Shown: in pieces, positions 32,827 to 39,847 of the stretch
Position numbering within the stretch: position 1 is the stretch's first letter
Layout: each line of letters opens with the position of its first letter
Assembly (NCBI GenBank): GCA_024239055.1
Contig: JANBVJ010000001.1
Location: forward strand, 257,277-297,123
Source of the DNA: Patescibacteria group bacterium
Lineage (GTDB): Bacteria > Patescibacteriota > Minisyncoccia > Minisyncoccales > UBA10102
Length of the DNA: 39,847 bases
Direction: 5' to 3'
Translations under genes and position numbers: made by a program
The notes under the pieces: generated by a model
Seen by the model: only the letters and a program-made list of their open reading frames with translations
Database searches by the model: none
Told to the model about the DNA's origin: nothing

Positions 32827-34817
32827 TAAATAATAAAGGCAATAATAAGTAAGGCTACAATATTAAGAACCTTAATCATAGGGTTAATAGCGGGTCCTGC
32901 TGTATCTTTAAAAGGGTCGCCAATAGTATCTCCGGTTACCGCTGCCATATGTGCGTCACTTCCCTTGCCTCCGTGCTCTCCATCCTCAATCAACTTCTTT
33001 GCATTATCCCATGCTCCCCCGCCTGAAGTCATAGAAAGCGCAAGGAAAATACCAACAATAATTCCACCAACCAGCAATCCTCCCAAGGCTTCAGGTCCCA
33101 AGATAAAGCCTACTGCAATGGGAAAGACAATCGGAAGTAAAGCAGGAAGTACCATCTCACGCAGAGAGGCCTTGGTAACAATATCCACTGCTTTTTCGTA
33201 ATCCGGCTTTGCCTTACCCTCACGAAGCCCTGGAATCTCACGGAACTGACGCCTTACTTCTTCAACAACGGCTTGTGCTGTCTTGCCCACAGAAGCCATT
33301 AAAAGAGAAACAAACAGATAACTCACTACTCCTCCTAAAAATAGTCCAATAATAACATTCGGGTCATCCAAGGCAAAGATAATTTCTCTGCCCGCTAACA
33401 CAGAAAGCTCTTCTTTAAATGCAGCAAAGAGTACCAGTGCCGCCAGGCCAGCTGAAGCTATGGCATATCCCTTGGTAACGGCTTTCGTGGTGTTTCCAGC
33501 TGAGTCCAGAGAATCTGTCACCTCTCTTGTCTTTTCAGGAAGCCCTGCCATCTCAGCAATTCCACCTGCATTATCAGCCACAGGGCCGAATGCGTCCACC
33601 GCAACCACGACACCAGCTAGAGATAACATGCCAACTACAGCTAAAGCAATGCCATAGATACCAGCTAACCAAAAGCTCAAGAAAATACCAGCTGCAATAA
33701 GAATAACGGGAGCCGCAGTTGCCTCAAATCCAACTCCAAGCCCTGCTATTACGTTTGTTGCGTGTCCGCCCAAAGAAGCCTTGGCAATCCGCTTTACAGG
33801 CCTAAACTCCTTTGATGTGTAATAATCGGTAATAGCAAACATACCAATCACCAAGACAAATCCAATTAAAACAGCTCCATACAGTTGAAAGAAAGAATAC
33901 TCCATACTATCTGAAAAAACCGTGTAGATTATGGGAAATAGCATAATAATAGCCAGAATCACTGAGATTATAACAGCGGCATATAAGCTCTTCATGACCT
34001 TGGTATACGGTACAAGACGGGAAAGGAATACGCCTAACATGGTAGCAATAATACCTACTCCTCCAGCAGCCAACGGAAAGAGTATGGCCGCCTCTACTCC
34101 GCGAAATAGCAGAGAGCCCAAAAGCATGGCTGAGAGGAAAGAGATAATATAGGTCTCAAAGAGGTCAGCTGCCATACCAGCGCAATCCCCTACATTATCT
34201 CCAACGTTATCTGCAATAACAGCGGGATTTCTTGGATCATCTTCTGGAATACCAGCCTCAACTTTACCTACTAGGTCAGCTCCCACATCAGCTGCTTTCG
34301 TAAAAATACCTCCTCCAATTCTTGCGAATATTGATACTAAACTTCCTCCAAATCCCAAACCTATAAGAGCCATAAAATCTCCTATAAAATAGTAAAAAAG
34401 GCTTAGCACCAAGAGAGCCAGTCCCGCAACCATAAAACCGGTTACGGCTCCCGAACGAAGCGCAACTCTAAAGGCTGAAACCTCAGAAGTTCCCGCAGCT
34501 TCCGCTGCAGCTCCATTGGCGTGTACTGAAACAATCATGCCAATATAACCCGCTGCGGCTGAGGCTATGGCCCCTACTAAAAATCCTGCGGCTACCTTCC
34601 AGGAGAACAAAAAAAATAAGGCAACGAATATGACTGCCGCCACAACAGCAATAGCACGATACTCACGAGCAAGATACGCCTTTGCTGAGGAACGAATAAA
34701 ACCCGTAATCTCACGGACCTTTTTATTTTTTACAGAACCCCTCTTAAATTCCAAAGCCCAGATAGAAGCTATAACAAGAGCTGAAAGAGCGGAGAGCGAA
34801 GAAAAAAGGATAATCAT
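32826..34817 (-). CDS. hppA: Membrane-bound proton-translocating pyrophosphatase
   Basis: 663 residues with about 16 membrane helices. The acidic active-site loops are intact: [20 protein letters not shown] and [18 protein letters not shown], then [27 protein letters not shown] carries Lys where K+-dependent enzymes have Ala, so it should be the K+-independent, proton-pumping type. It uses PPi to energize the membrane, fitting a glycolytic organism. It starts on the last base of the gapA stop codon and overlaps fba by one base. Confidence 0.96.
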   Translation of the reverse strand: MIILFSSLSALSALVIASIWALEFKRGSVKNKKVREITGFIRSSAKAYLAREYRAIAVVAAVIFVALFFLFSWKVAAGFLVGAIASAAAGYIGMIVSVHANGAAAEAAGTSEVSAFRVALRSGAVTGFMVAGLALLVLSLFYYFIGDFMALIGLGFGGSLVSIFARIGGGIFTKAADVGADLVGKVEAGIPEDDPRNPAVIADNVGDNVGDCAGMAADLFETYIISFLSAMLLGSLLFRGVEAAILFPLAAGGVGIIATMLGVFLSRLVPYTKVMKSLYAAVIISVILAIIMLFPIIYTVFSDSMEYSFFQLYGAVLIGFVLVIGMFAITDYYTSKEFRPVKRIAKASLGGHATNVIAGLGVGFEATAAPVILIAAGIFLSFWLAGIYGIALAVVGMLSLAGVVVAVDAFGPVADNAGGIAEMAGLPEKTREVTDSLDSAGNTTKAVTKGYAIASAGLAALVLFAAFKEELSVLAGREIIFALDDPNVIIGLFLGGVVSYLFVSLLMASVGKTAQAVVEEVRRQFREIPGLREGKAKPDYEKAVDIVTKASLREMVLPALLPIVFPIAVGFILGPEALGGLLVGGIIVGIFLALSMTSGGGAWDNAKKLIEDGEHGGKGSDAHMAAVTGDTIGDPFKDTAGPAINPMIKVLNIVALLIIAFII

Positions 34818-35833
34818 TATAATGTCTTAGCCACAGCTTCCAGGTGCGAAACAAGTGTTGCAACATACCCAGCCTCGTTATCATACCAAGAAAGTACTTT
34901 TACCAAATCTCCATCCACCACCCTTGTGAGATTCAAATCCACGATAGCCGCATAAGGCTCCCCAATAATATCTGCTGAGACTATGGGATCTTCTGTGACC
35001 TTGAGAATACCCTTCCATCTCTTTGAACTGGCGGCCTTACTTAAAATACTGTTTATTTCTTTCACTGATGTCTTTCTCTTTGAAATAAAGGTAACGTCTG
35101 CAATGGAACCCGACAACACAGGAACTCTCAGGGCAATACCGTCAAATTTACCTTCAAGTTCTGGAATAGCTCGGGCAACGGCTATGGCAGCTCCCGTGGA
35201 TGAAGGAACAATATTTTGAGCAGCTGCCCTTCCCCGCCTTACATCCTCTCCTTTAGACGAACCATCCACCAAATTCTGAGAGGCTGTATACCCATGAGAG
35301 GAATTCAGAATTGCCTTTAGCATGCCAGGATTCTTTCTCAAAATCTCAATAACCGGGGCTGCGGCATTTGTAGTACAGGAACCGTTTGAGGTAATAGTGG
35401 CCGAGTCAATCTCATTATCATTAACCCCAACGAGTATGGTCTTTGAATCCTTTGTATCTTCGTCTTTGGAGGGAGCCGTAATGACTACTCGTTTTGCTCC
35501 AGATGCCAGATGCACTTTTGCTGAACCATAGGAACGGAATGCGCCAGTTGCCTCAACAACCACATCCACCTTAAGTTTTCCCCATGGAAGCTTCACCGGA
35601 TCCTTTTCTGAAAATACCTTAATAGACTTTCCTCCAACGACAATGCTATCCTTTTTTATCTCAACCTTTTCAGAAAATCTGCCATAAACCGTATCATACT
35701 TTAAAAGGTACGCTAGTTGTTCAATATCCCCCAAGTCATTTATTGCTACAATTTCAAATCCGCCTTTCTCAACTACCTGCCGAAAGAAAAGACGTCCTAT
35801 TCTTCCAAAACCGTTAATTGCAATGCGTGTCAT
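34817..35833 (-). CDS. gapA: Glyceraldehyde-3-phosphate dehydrogenase
   Basis: 338 residues. The N-terminal NAD-binding domain starts [20 protein letters not shown]. The catalytic Cys153 is in [12 protein letters not shown] (SNASCTTN in most enzymes) and His180 in [10 protein letters not shown]. The C-terminal [17 protein letters not shown] is typical. It is first in gapA-hppA-fba, an operon that joins lower glycolysis and a PPi-driven pump. TATAAT lies 7 nt before the ATG. Confidence 0.97.
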   Translation of the reverse strand: MTRIAINGFGRIGRLFFRQVVEKGGFEIVAINDLGDIEQLAYLLKYDTVYGRFSEKVEIKKDSIVVGGKSIKVFSEKDPVKLPWGKLKVDVVVEATGAFRSYGSAKVHLASGAKRVVITAPSKDEDTKDSKTILVGVNDNEIDSATITSNGSCTTNAAAPVIEILRKNPGMLKAILNSSHGYTASQNLVDGSSKGEDVRRGRAAAQNIVPSSTGAAIAVARAIPELEGKFDGIALRVPVLSGSIADVTFISKRKTSVKEINSILSKAASSKRWKGILKVTEDPIVSADIIGEPYAAIVDLNLTRVVDGDLVKVLSWYDNEAGYVATLVSHLEAVAKTL

Positions 35834-35840
35834 AGTATTT

Positions 35841-35868
35841 ATTATACATTAAATAATTTACTTGCCAA
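35841..35868 (-). promoter_or_regulatory. gapA operon promoter (leaderless arrangement)
   Basis: Minus strand TTGGCA (35863-35868), a 16-nt spacer and TATAAT (35841-35846), then 7 nt to the ATG. Confidence 0.7.
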
Positions 35869-35869
35869 A

Positions 35870-36580
35870 TCATACTTTTTTCACATATGAAGGTAATTTT
35901 GTCTGCGTAAATACTGTAATAACAACCAACAGACCAAAGACAATGGCAAAGGCATAGTCAGAAGAGCGAGGACCCAGAGCGAGCATCTGCTCTAATACAA
36001 AATCAGAGAAACTTCCTGCAAAGGCAAGAAACATAATAAATCCAAGTCCCAGTGCGCGAATCTTAATATGAGGCTCTAAAGCTGTTGATGACTGCTGAAA
36101 AAATATGTAGCCCATAGGCAAAAAGGTTAGGAAAAAGGCAACTGCCCTGGGAATTGAGACACCTAAAGGAATAGCCCACTGAACGGCCGAAGCAACCTCG
36201 TCAAAAATAGGTTCATAGGGTAGAAAAACTGCAAGCACAGTTGAAAGAATGGTAATGGCAAAGATTATCCCAAATCCAATCTTTGGAGAAATACTTTTTA
36301 TCTTTAAAAAAACAATCATATACCCCAAAAAAGACATGCCTAATCCTTGAAAAAAGGCAGCTGTAATTACAGCAAACTTAAGGGCGGAACTGCTCTCATA
36401 TAAAAACAGAGTAACAAAAGCAGTAATGGCCAAAAACACTGTGAAACAAGCACTGAAATAAAAGAACATACGTGAGGTCACGGTATTCTCAGCTTTAGCG
36501 TAAGAAAAGAACCTCCATGTTAATAGAATAAAAGAGATCAGTCCGGCAAGATATGCAATAGCGGTAATGGAAACTGGCAT
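35870..36580 (-). CDS. Unknown seven-helix membrane protein
   Basis: 236 residues, not recognised. About seven hydrophobic segments alternate with short loops, beginning ITAIAYLAGLISFILLTW and ending AFAIVFGLLVVITVFT. There is no signal peptide and no catalytic motif. It starts 9 nt after galU stops and is probably cotranscribed with ftsZ and galU. It could be a sensor or polymer-transport helper; the sequence does not say. Confidence 0.75.
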   Translation of the reverse strand: MPVSITAIAYLAGLISFILLTWRFFSYAKAENTVTSRMFFYFSACFTVFLAITAFVTLFLYESSSALKFAVITAAFFQGLGMSFLGYMIVFLKIKSISPKIGFGIIFAITILSTVLAVFLPYEPIFDEVASAVQWAIPLGVSIPRAVAFFLTFLPMGYIFFQQSSTALEPHIKIRALGLGFIMFLAFAGSFSDFVLEQMLALGPRSSDYAFAIVFGLLVVITVFTQTKLPSYVKKV

Positions 36581-36589
36581 CTAGTTTTT

Positions 36590-37441
36590 TTATAGAGAAT
36601 TACCTTCACTATACTTTGGATCTTTCTGTAAAAGATACAAGGTAGACCTAAGCCAATTTTCCTTATCCCCGCACTCAAGCCACTCTCCGTCCACCTCATA
36701 TCCATAGACAACTTTACCGTGATTCACCATATCAGAATATACTTCTGTAAGATTAACCTCCCCCTTCTGATCAGGCTTGGCCTTCTTTAAATAATCAAAG
36801 ACTTCTGCAGTAATAATCCTGCGTCCGACAATAGCAAGATTAGAGGGAGCTGAACCTGACTGGGGTTTTTCTACTATTCCTCTTATCTTTCCAAGGCGTC
36901 TGGCAATGGGTTCCTGGGAAACCACGCCATAAGAAGAAAGTTTCTCGTCTGGCAGACGGAATAGACCAAGCACGGGCTTTTCTGAGGTCTTAAAGACGTT
37001 TGCCAGCTGTTGAACGCATGGAATCTTGGAAATAACAACATCATCTGGATATACGACAAAACAAGGATCATCTTTAACAATCTTTCTTGCCTGAAGTACT
37101 GCGTGACCATCTCCCAAGGGCTTGTCATTTATATACGTAAAAGTAAGCCCCCGCATCAAGTCATCTATCTTCTTTAGTTCTTTTAAGGGTTCCGCCTGTT
37201 TTCTATCTTGTAGTAGTTTTTCTAAAGCAGGAGACTTTTTAAAGTACTCCAGAATATACTTTTTATTGGTGTTTACAATAAAAATGACGTCTGTAACTCC
37301 TGCTGCCTTAAGCTCCTCAATTGCATATTGTATGAGAGGTTTGTCTAGAAGAGGTACAAGCTCTTTTGGAAATGCCTTGGTTATAGGATAAAATCTCGCT
37401 CCTAAACCAGCTATTGGAATAATTGCCTTTGTAATAAGCAT
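36590..37441 (-). CDS. galU: UTP--glucose-1-phosphate uridylyltransferase
   Basis: 283 residues. The nucleotidyltransferase signature at the N-terminus reads KAIIPIAGLGARFYPITKAF then PKELVPLLDKPLIQYAIEEL. The sugar-phosphate loop has KPLGDGHAVLQARKIV and PCFVVYPDDVVI with the metal-binding Asp. VIEKP-type PxxG follows as GIVEKPQSG. It makes UDP-glucose for envelope glycans. It starts 2 nt after ftsZ ends. Confidence 0.95.
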   Translation of the reverse strand: MLITKAIIPIAGLGARFYPITKAFPKELVPLLDKPLIQYAIEELKAAGVTDVIFIVNTNKKYILEYFKKSPALEKLLQDRKQAEPLKELKKIDDLMRGLTFTYINDKPLGDGHAVLQARKIVKDDPCFVVYPDDVVISKIPCVQQLANVFKTSEKPVLGLFRLPDEKLSSYGVVSQEPIARRLGKIRGIVEKPQSGSAPSNLAIVGRRIITAEVFDYLKKAKPDQKGEVNLTEVYSDMVNHGKVVYGYEVDGEWLECGDKENWLRSTLYLLQKDPKYSEGNSL

Positions 37442-37443
37442 AC

Positions 37444-38778
37444 CTATCCTTGAGAGCGATTACGAAGAAATGAAGGGATATCCCACTTCTTCTCCTCCTC
37501 TTCTATATTCTTTAATTCCTCATCCACCTCTTTTTTTAAATCCAAAGCATTCTTTCTCACCATAACAGGAGATTGTTGAGGAGATGGCGCAGGTTTTGAT
37601 TTACGCGGCACCTTTTTCTTTAACTTTGCCGTTTTTTTTACTACCTTTTTTTTCTTTGGTTTTAAAGCAGGCTCGGGCTTTTCCTCCTTCTTCTCTTCTG
37701 GCTCCTTAATAATTTTCTTTCTTTTTGGTTTCTTCTTCTTTAAAGCTTCTTTTTCCTCTTTTTTATCATTACAACCTATAGCTAAAAGAGTTATACGGAG
37801 CTTATTCTTAAAGTCAGATCTAAATGAGATACCAAAGATAATACGCGCCCTGGGATTACTGTCTGAAATAGTTTTTGAAATCTCAGCAACCTCCTGCATT
37901 CGCAGACTTTTATCAGATGTAATATTAAAGAGAATGCGATCAGCTCCAGAAATACCATATTCTCCAAGACGTGAATTAAGAACATCTTCTGAACCCTCCT
38001 GCGCCTTATTCTCTCCAGATGCCTGAATACTATTAAGATATCCCAGACGACCTCTTCCATCCAGAACTGATCTCAAATCTGCAAAGTCCACATTAATCAA
38101 CCCCGGCAGATATATAGTCTCAATTAAACCCTCAAGGGAATCAGCCAGACGCTTGTTCACTACAGAAAGGGCTGCTGGTAATGGAGTGCTCTTGTCTATA
38201 ACATTAAATATCTTCTCATTTGGAATTACAACATATGAATTTAATAATGGCTTTAAGCGCTCAAGAGCAGATTCTGCAATCTGACGTCTTTTTTCTCCCT
38301 CAAAGCTAAATGGAAGGGTAAAGATACCAATAGTTATACACTTTGACTCTCTGGCGGCTTCTGCAAATATGGGAGTAGCTCCAGAACCCGTTCCTCCGCC
38401 CAATGAAGCTACGATGACACAAAAATCCTGCCCCTCAAAAAGTTTCTTTATTCTCTCCTTTTCAGCTTTTGCTGCGGCCTCCCCAACTCTTGCATCCATA
38501 CCGGCTCCTAATCCATGCGTAAACTCTTGCCCAAAGGCAAAAGACCTAACTTTCTTTGAGATGCCCTTTAATGCCTGAGTATCTGTATTGGCGGCAACAA
38601 AATCAACCTTTGAAACTCCAAAAGACACCTCTGATATAATGTTACCCGCTCCCCCGCCAACTCCAAGTATGCGCATCTTAATGCGGCGTGCTGAGTCCAG
38701 GTCACTCTTTTTTGGAGAGCGCCTCTTTACAACTGTCTTCTTTTTCTTAAGTGGAGCCTTTTTAACTGCCTTTGGCAT
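37444..38778 (-). CDS. ftsZ: Cell division protein FtsZ with basic extensions
   Basis: 444 residues. A Lys/Arg-rich N-terminal extension of about 32 residues precedes the GTPase domain (MRILGVGGGAGNIISE). The tubulin signature is SLGGGTGSGATP (126-137) and the T7 loop NVDFADLRSVLDGRG. After the core comes a Lys/Pro-rich linker of about 90 residues and a typical C-terminal peptide (WDIPSFLRNRSQG) that would bind FtsA/ZipA-like partners. It assembles the division ring. TACACT 8 nt and a perfect TTGACA upstream predict leaderless transcription. Confidence 0.96.
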   Translation of the reverse strand: MPKAVKKAPLKKKKTVVKRRSPKKSDLDSARRIKMRILGVGGGAGNIISEVSFGVSKVDFVAANTDTQALKGISKKVRSFAFGQEFTHGLGAGMDARVGEAAAKAEKERIKKLFEGQDFCVIVASLGGGTGSGATPIFAEAARESKCITIGIFTLPFSFEGEKRRQIAESALERLKPLLNSYVVIPNEKIFNVIDKSTPLPAALSVVNKRLADSLEGLIETIYLPGLINVDFADLRSVLDGRGRLGYLNSIQASGENKAQEGSEDVLNSRLGEYGISGADRILFNITSDKSLRMQEVAEISKTISDSNPRARIIFGISFRSDFKNKLRITLLAIGCNDKKEEKEALKKKKPKRKKIIKEPEEKKEEKPEPALKPKKKKVVKKTAKLKKKVPRKSKPAPSPQQSPVMVRKNALDLKKEVDEELKNIEEEEKKWDIPSFLRNRSQG

Positions 38779-38786
38779 AATACTCT

Positions 38787-38815
38787 AGTGTAAAGACGTA
38801 GAGCTATTTTGTCAA
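38787..38815 (-). promoter_or_regulatory. ftsZ promoter (leaderless arrangement)
   Basis: Minus strand TTGACA (38810-38815), a 17-nt spacer and TACACT (38787-38792), then 8 nt to the ATG. Confidence 0.78.
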
Positions 38816-38816
38816 T

Positions 38817-39833
38817 TTACTTTGAAACAACATTAATGGGTTTATCCTTCATAAACCCAACAATATTCTCAATAGTTCCATCTAAAATCCTCTGTAAAGC
38901 CTCTTTTGTGTTAAAAGCATTATGTGGAGTTACAATAACATTAGGAAGATCAATGAATATGTGATTGGCAAGGAGTGTTGATAGAGTTTCTCTTTTTCCA
39001 TCACCCTTTAAAAGAAACCCCAGCTCATCCTGTAGAGCTCCTTCTTCTTCTAAAACATCTAATGCTGCTCCCGCAATGACCTTGTTTTTAAGGCCCTTAA
39101 CTAAGGCATTGGTATCTACACATCCACCTCTTGCGGTATTAATAAGATAAGCGGTAGGCTTCATTAACTTTAATGTTTTCTCATTAATTAAGTGCTTTGT
39201 TTCTTTTGTAAGAGGAACATGCAGGGTAACTATATCTGAAACAGAAAGGAGTTTTTTTAAAGATACATACTCAAATCCTAACTTTTTTGCGTAAGCCTTA
39301 TCAGCATATAGGTCGTAAGCTGCAACATTCATCTCAAAACCCTTTGCAATACGAATAACATTCTTTCCAATTCTTCCTGTTCCAATAACCCCCAACGTCT
39401 TCCCATTGAGTTCAAAACCATCCAAACCCTCAATACTAAACTTTCCCTGATCTCGCAATCGGTCATATGCATCTGCAATCTTACGTGCCAAAACAAGTAT
39501 AAGTCCAAACGTATACTCGGCCACGGTTTCATCCCCATATGAAGGAACATTTGAGACCGTAATGCCGAGCTTCTTTACCGCCTTAAAATTAATATGGTCA
39601 TACCCCGTAGAACGAGTTGCAATAAACTTTAAGTTTGGGAAGTATGAGAGGGTCTTTGCAGTTACTTTAGTTCTAAAGGTAGATAGTATCTCAACGTCTG
39701 CATCTTTTTTAAAAGATGCCTTATCAATTGCTTCATCAATAAATAAAAACTCACATCCGAGCTTTTTTAACTCCTTGTTTGCCTCAATATATTTTCTCTC
39801 TGATGGCTTTAACTTAAAAAAAGCAATCTTCAT
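38817..39833 (-). CDS. D-2-hydroxyacid dehydrogenase, D-lactate type
   Basis: 338 residues of the D-isomer-specific 2-hydroxyacid dehydrogenase family. The catalytic domain ends enclose a Rossmann domain with GVIGTGRIGKNVIRIAKGF; LINTARGG carries the catalytic Arg, and VTPHNAFNT the His. VSNVPSYGDETVAEYTFGLI and the C-terminal layout fit fermentative D-lactate dehydrogenases, which regenerate NAD from pyruvate. TATAAT (39842-39847) lies 8 nt before the ATG at the window edge; its -35 is outside. Confidence 0.9.
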   Translation of the reverse strand: MKIAFFKLKPSERKYIEANKELKKLGCEFLFIDEAIDKASFKKDADVEILSTFRTKVTAKTLSYFPNLKFIATRSTGYDHINFKAVKKLGITVSNVPSYGDETVAEYTFGLILVLARKIADAYDRLRDQGKFSIEGLDGFELNGKTLGVIGTGRIGKNVIRIAKGFEMNVAAYDLYADKAYAKKLGFEYVSLKKLLSVSDIVTLHVPLTKETKHLINEKTLKLMKPTAYLINTARGGCVDTNALVKGLKNKVIAGAALDVLEEEGALQDELGFLLKGDGKRETLSTLLANHIFIDLPNVIVTPHNAFNTKEALQRILDGTIENIVGFMKDKPINVVSK

Positions 39834-39841
39834 ATTATTCT

Positions 39842-39847
39842 ATTATA
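39842..39847 (-). promoter_or_regulatory. -10 box of the D-lactate-type dehydrogenase gene
   Basis: Minus strand TATAAT, 8 nt from the ATG; the -35 region lies beyond the window. Confidence 0.55.

Overview
The window is about 40 kb of a low-GC bacterial genome. It most likely comes from a Candidate Phyla Radiation (Patescibacteria) organism, probably the Parcubacteria side. The reasons are short housekeeping proteins (a 149-residue EF-Ts, a 103-residue MreD), many overlapping minus-strand genes, a 23S rRNA gene carrying a group I intron and an extra stem-loop insertion, and a lifestyle suggested by glycolysis plus a membrane pyrophosphatase. No protein here is species-diagnostic, so the assignment is inference.

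Layout. 1-6752 (minus): lysS, serS, an alpha/beta hydrolase, a membrane-fused Mur ligase, a DegT-type aminotransferase and the start of a FemAB-like gene, tightly overlapping as one operon. 6792-10295 (minus): mreC, mreD, PBP2 and greA. 10296-11103: no protein gene, but two plus-strand structured RNAs, each with promoter and terminator, which I could not identify. 11120-14688 (minus): 5S and 23S rRNA. 14758-23205: protein genes lying between the 23S and the tRNA-Ala/tRNA-Ile/16S block (23209-25096), so the classical 16S-Ile-Ala-23S-5S order is split by about 8.5 kb and both halves have their own promoters. 25298-26999: tRNA-Thr, an unknown membrane protein, tsf and rpsB. 27029-29864: an unknown conserved gene (minus), then rpmE, prfA and an unknown zinc-ribbon gene (plus). 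29863-39847 (minus): a lytic transglycosylase, rplY, fba, hppA, gapA, a membrane protein, galU, ftsZ and a D-lactate-type dehydrogenase.

Two patterns stand out. First, downstream of the intact tRNA-Ala lie four diverged copies of its 3' end plus the terminator that follows it. Each copy separates a one- or two-gene unit in the same orientation (trypsin-like protease/beta-flower; Nudix/MazG; serine hydrolase; CYTH/serine hydrolase). Each copy ends in an extended -10 promoter motif (TGG-TAnnnT), and in three of the four it sits 7-8 nt from the next start codon. This looks like a tRNA-anchored gene-cassette array in which each boundary supplies terminator and promoter. No recombinase is present in the window.

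Second, in about a dozen genes, including mreC, lysS, gapA, rpsB, ftsZ, rplY and rpmE, a good -10 box lies only 6-8 nt before the ATG, which predicts leaderless mRNAs. In line with this, the 16S 3' end does not read into the usual CCUCC anti-Shine-Dalgarno after GGAUCA. The motif is either missing or displaced by about 90 nt. A few genes, some of unusual composition, do have good Shine-Dalgarno sites.
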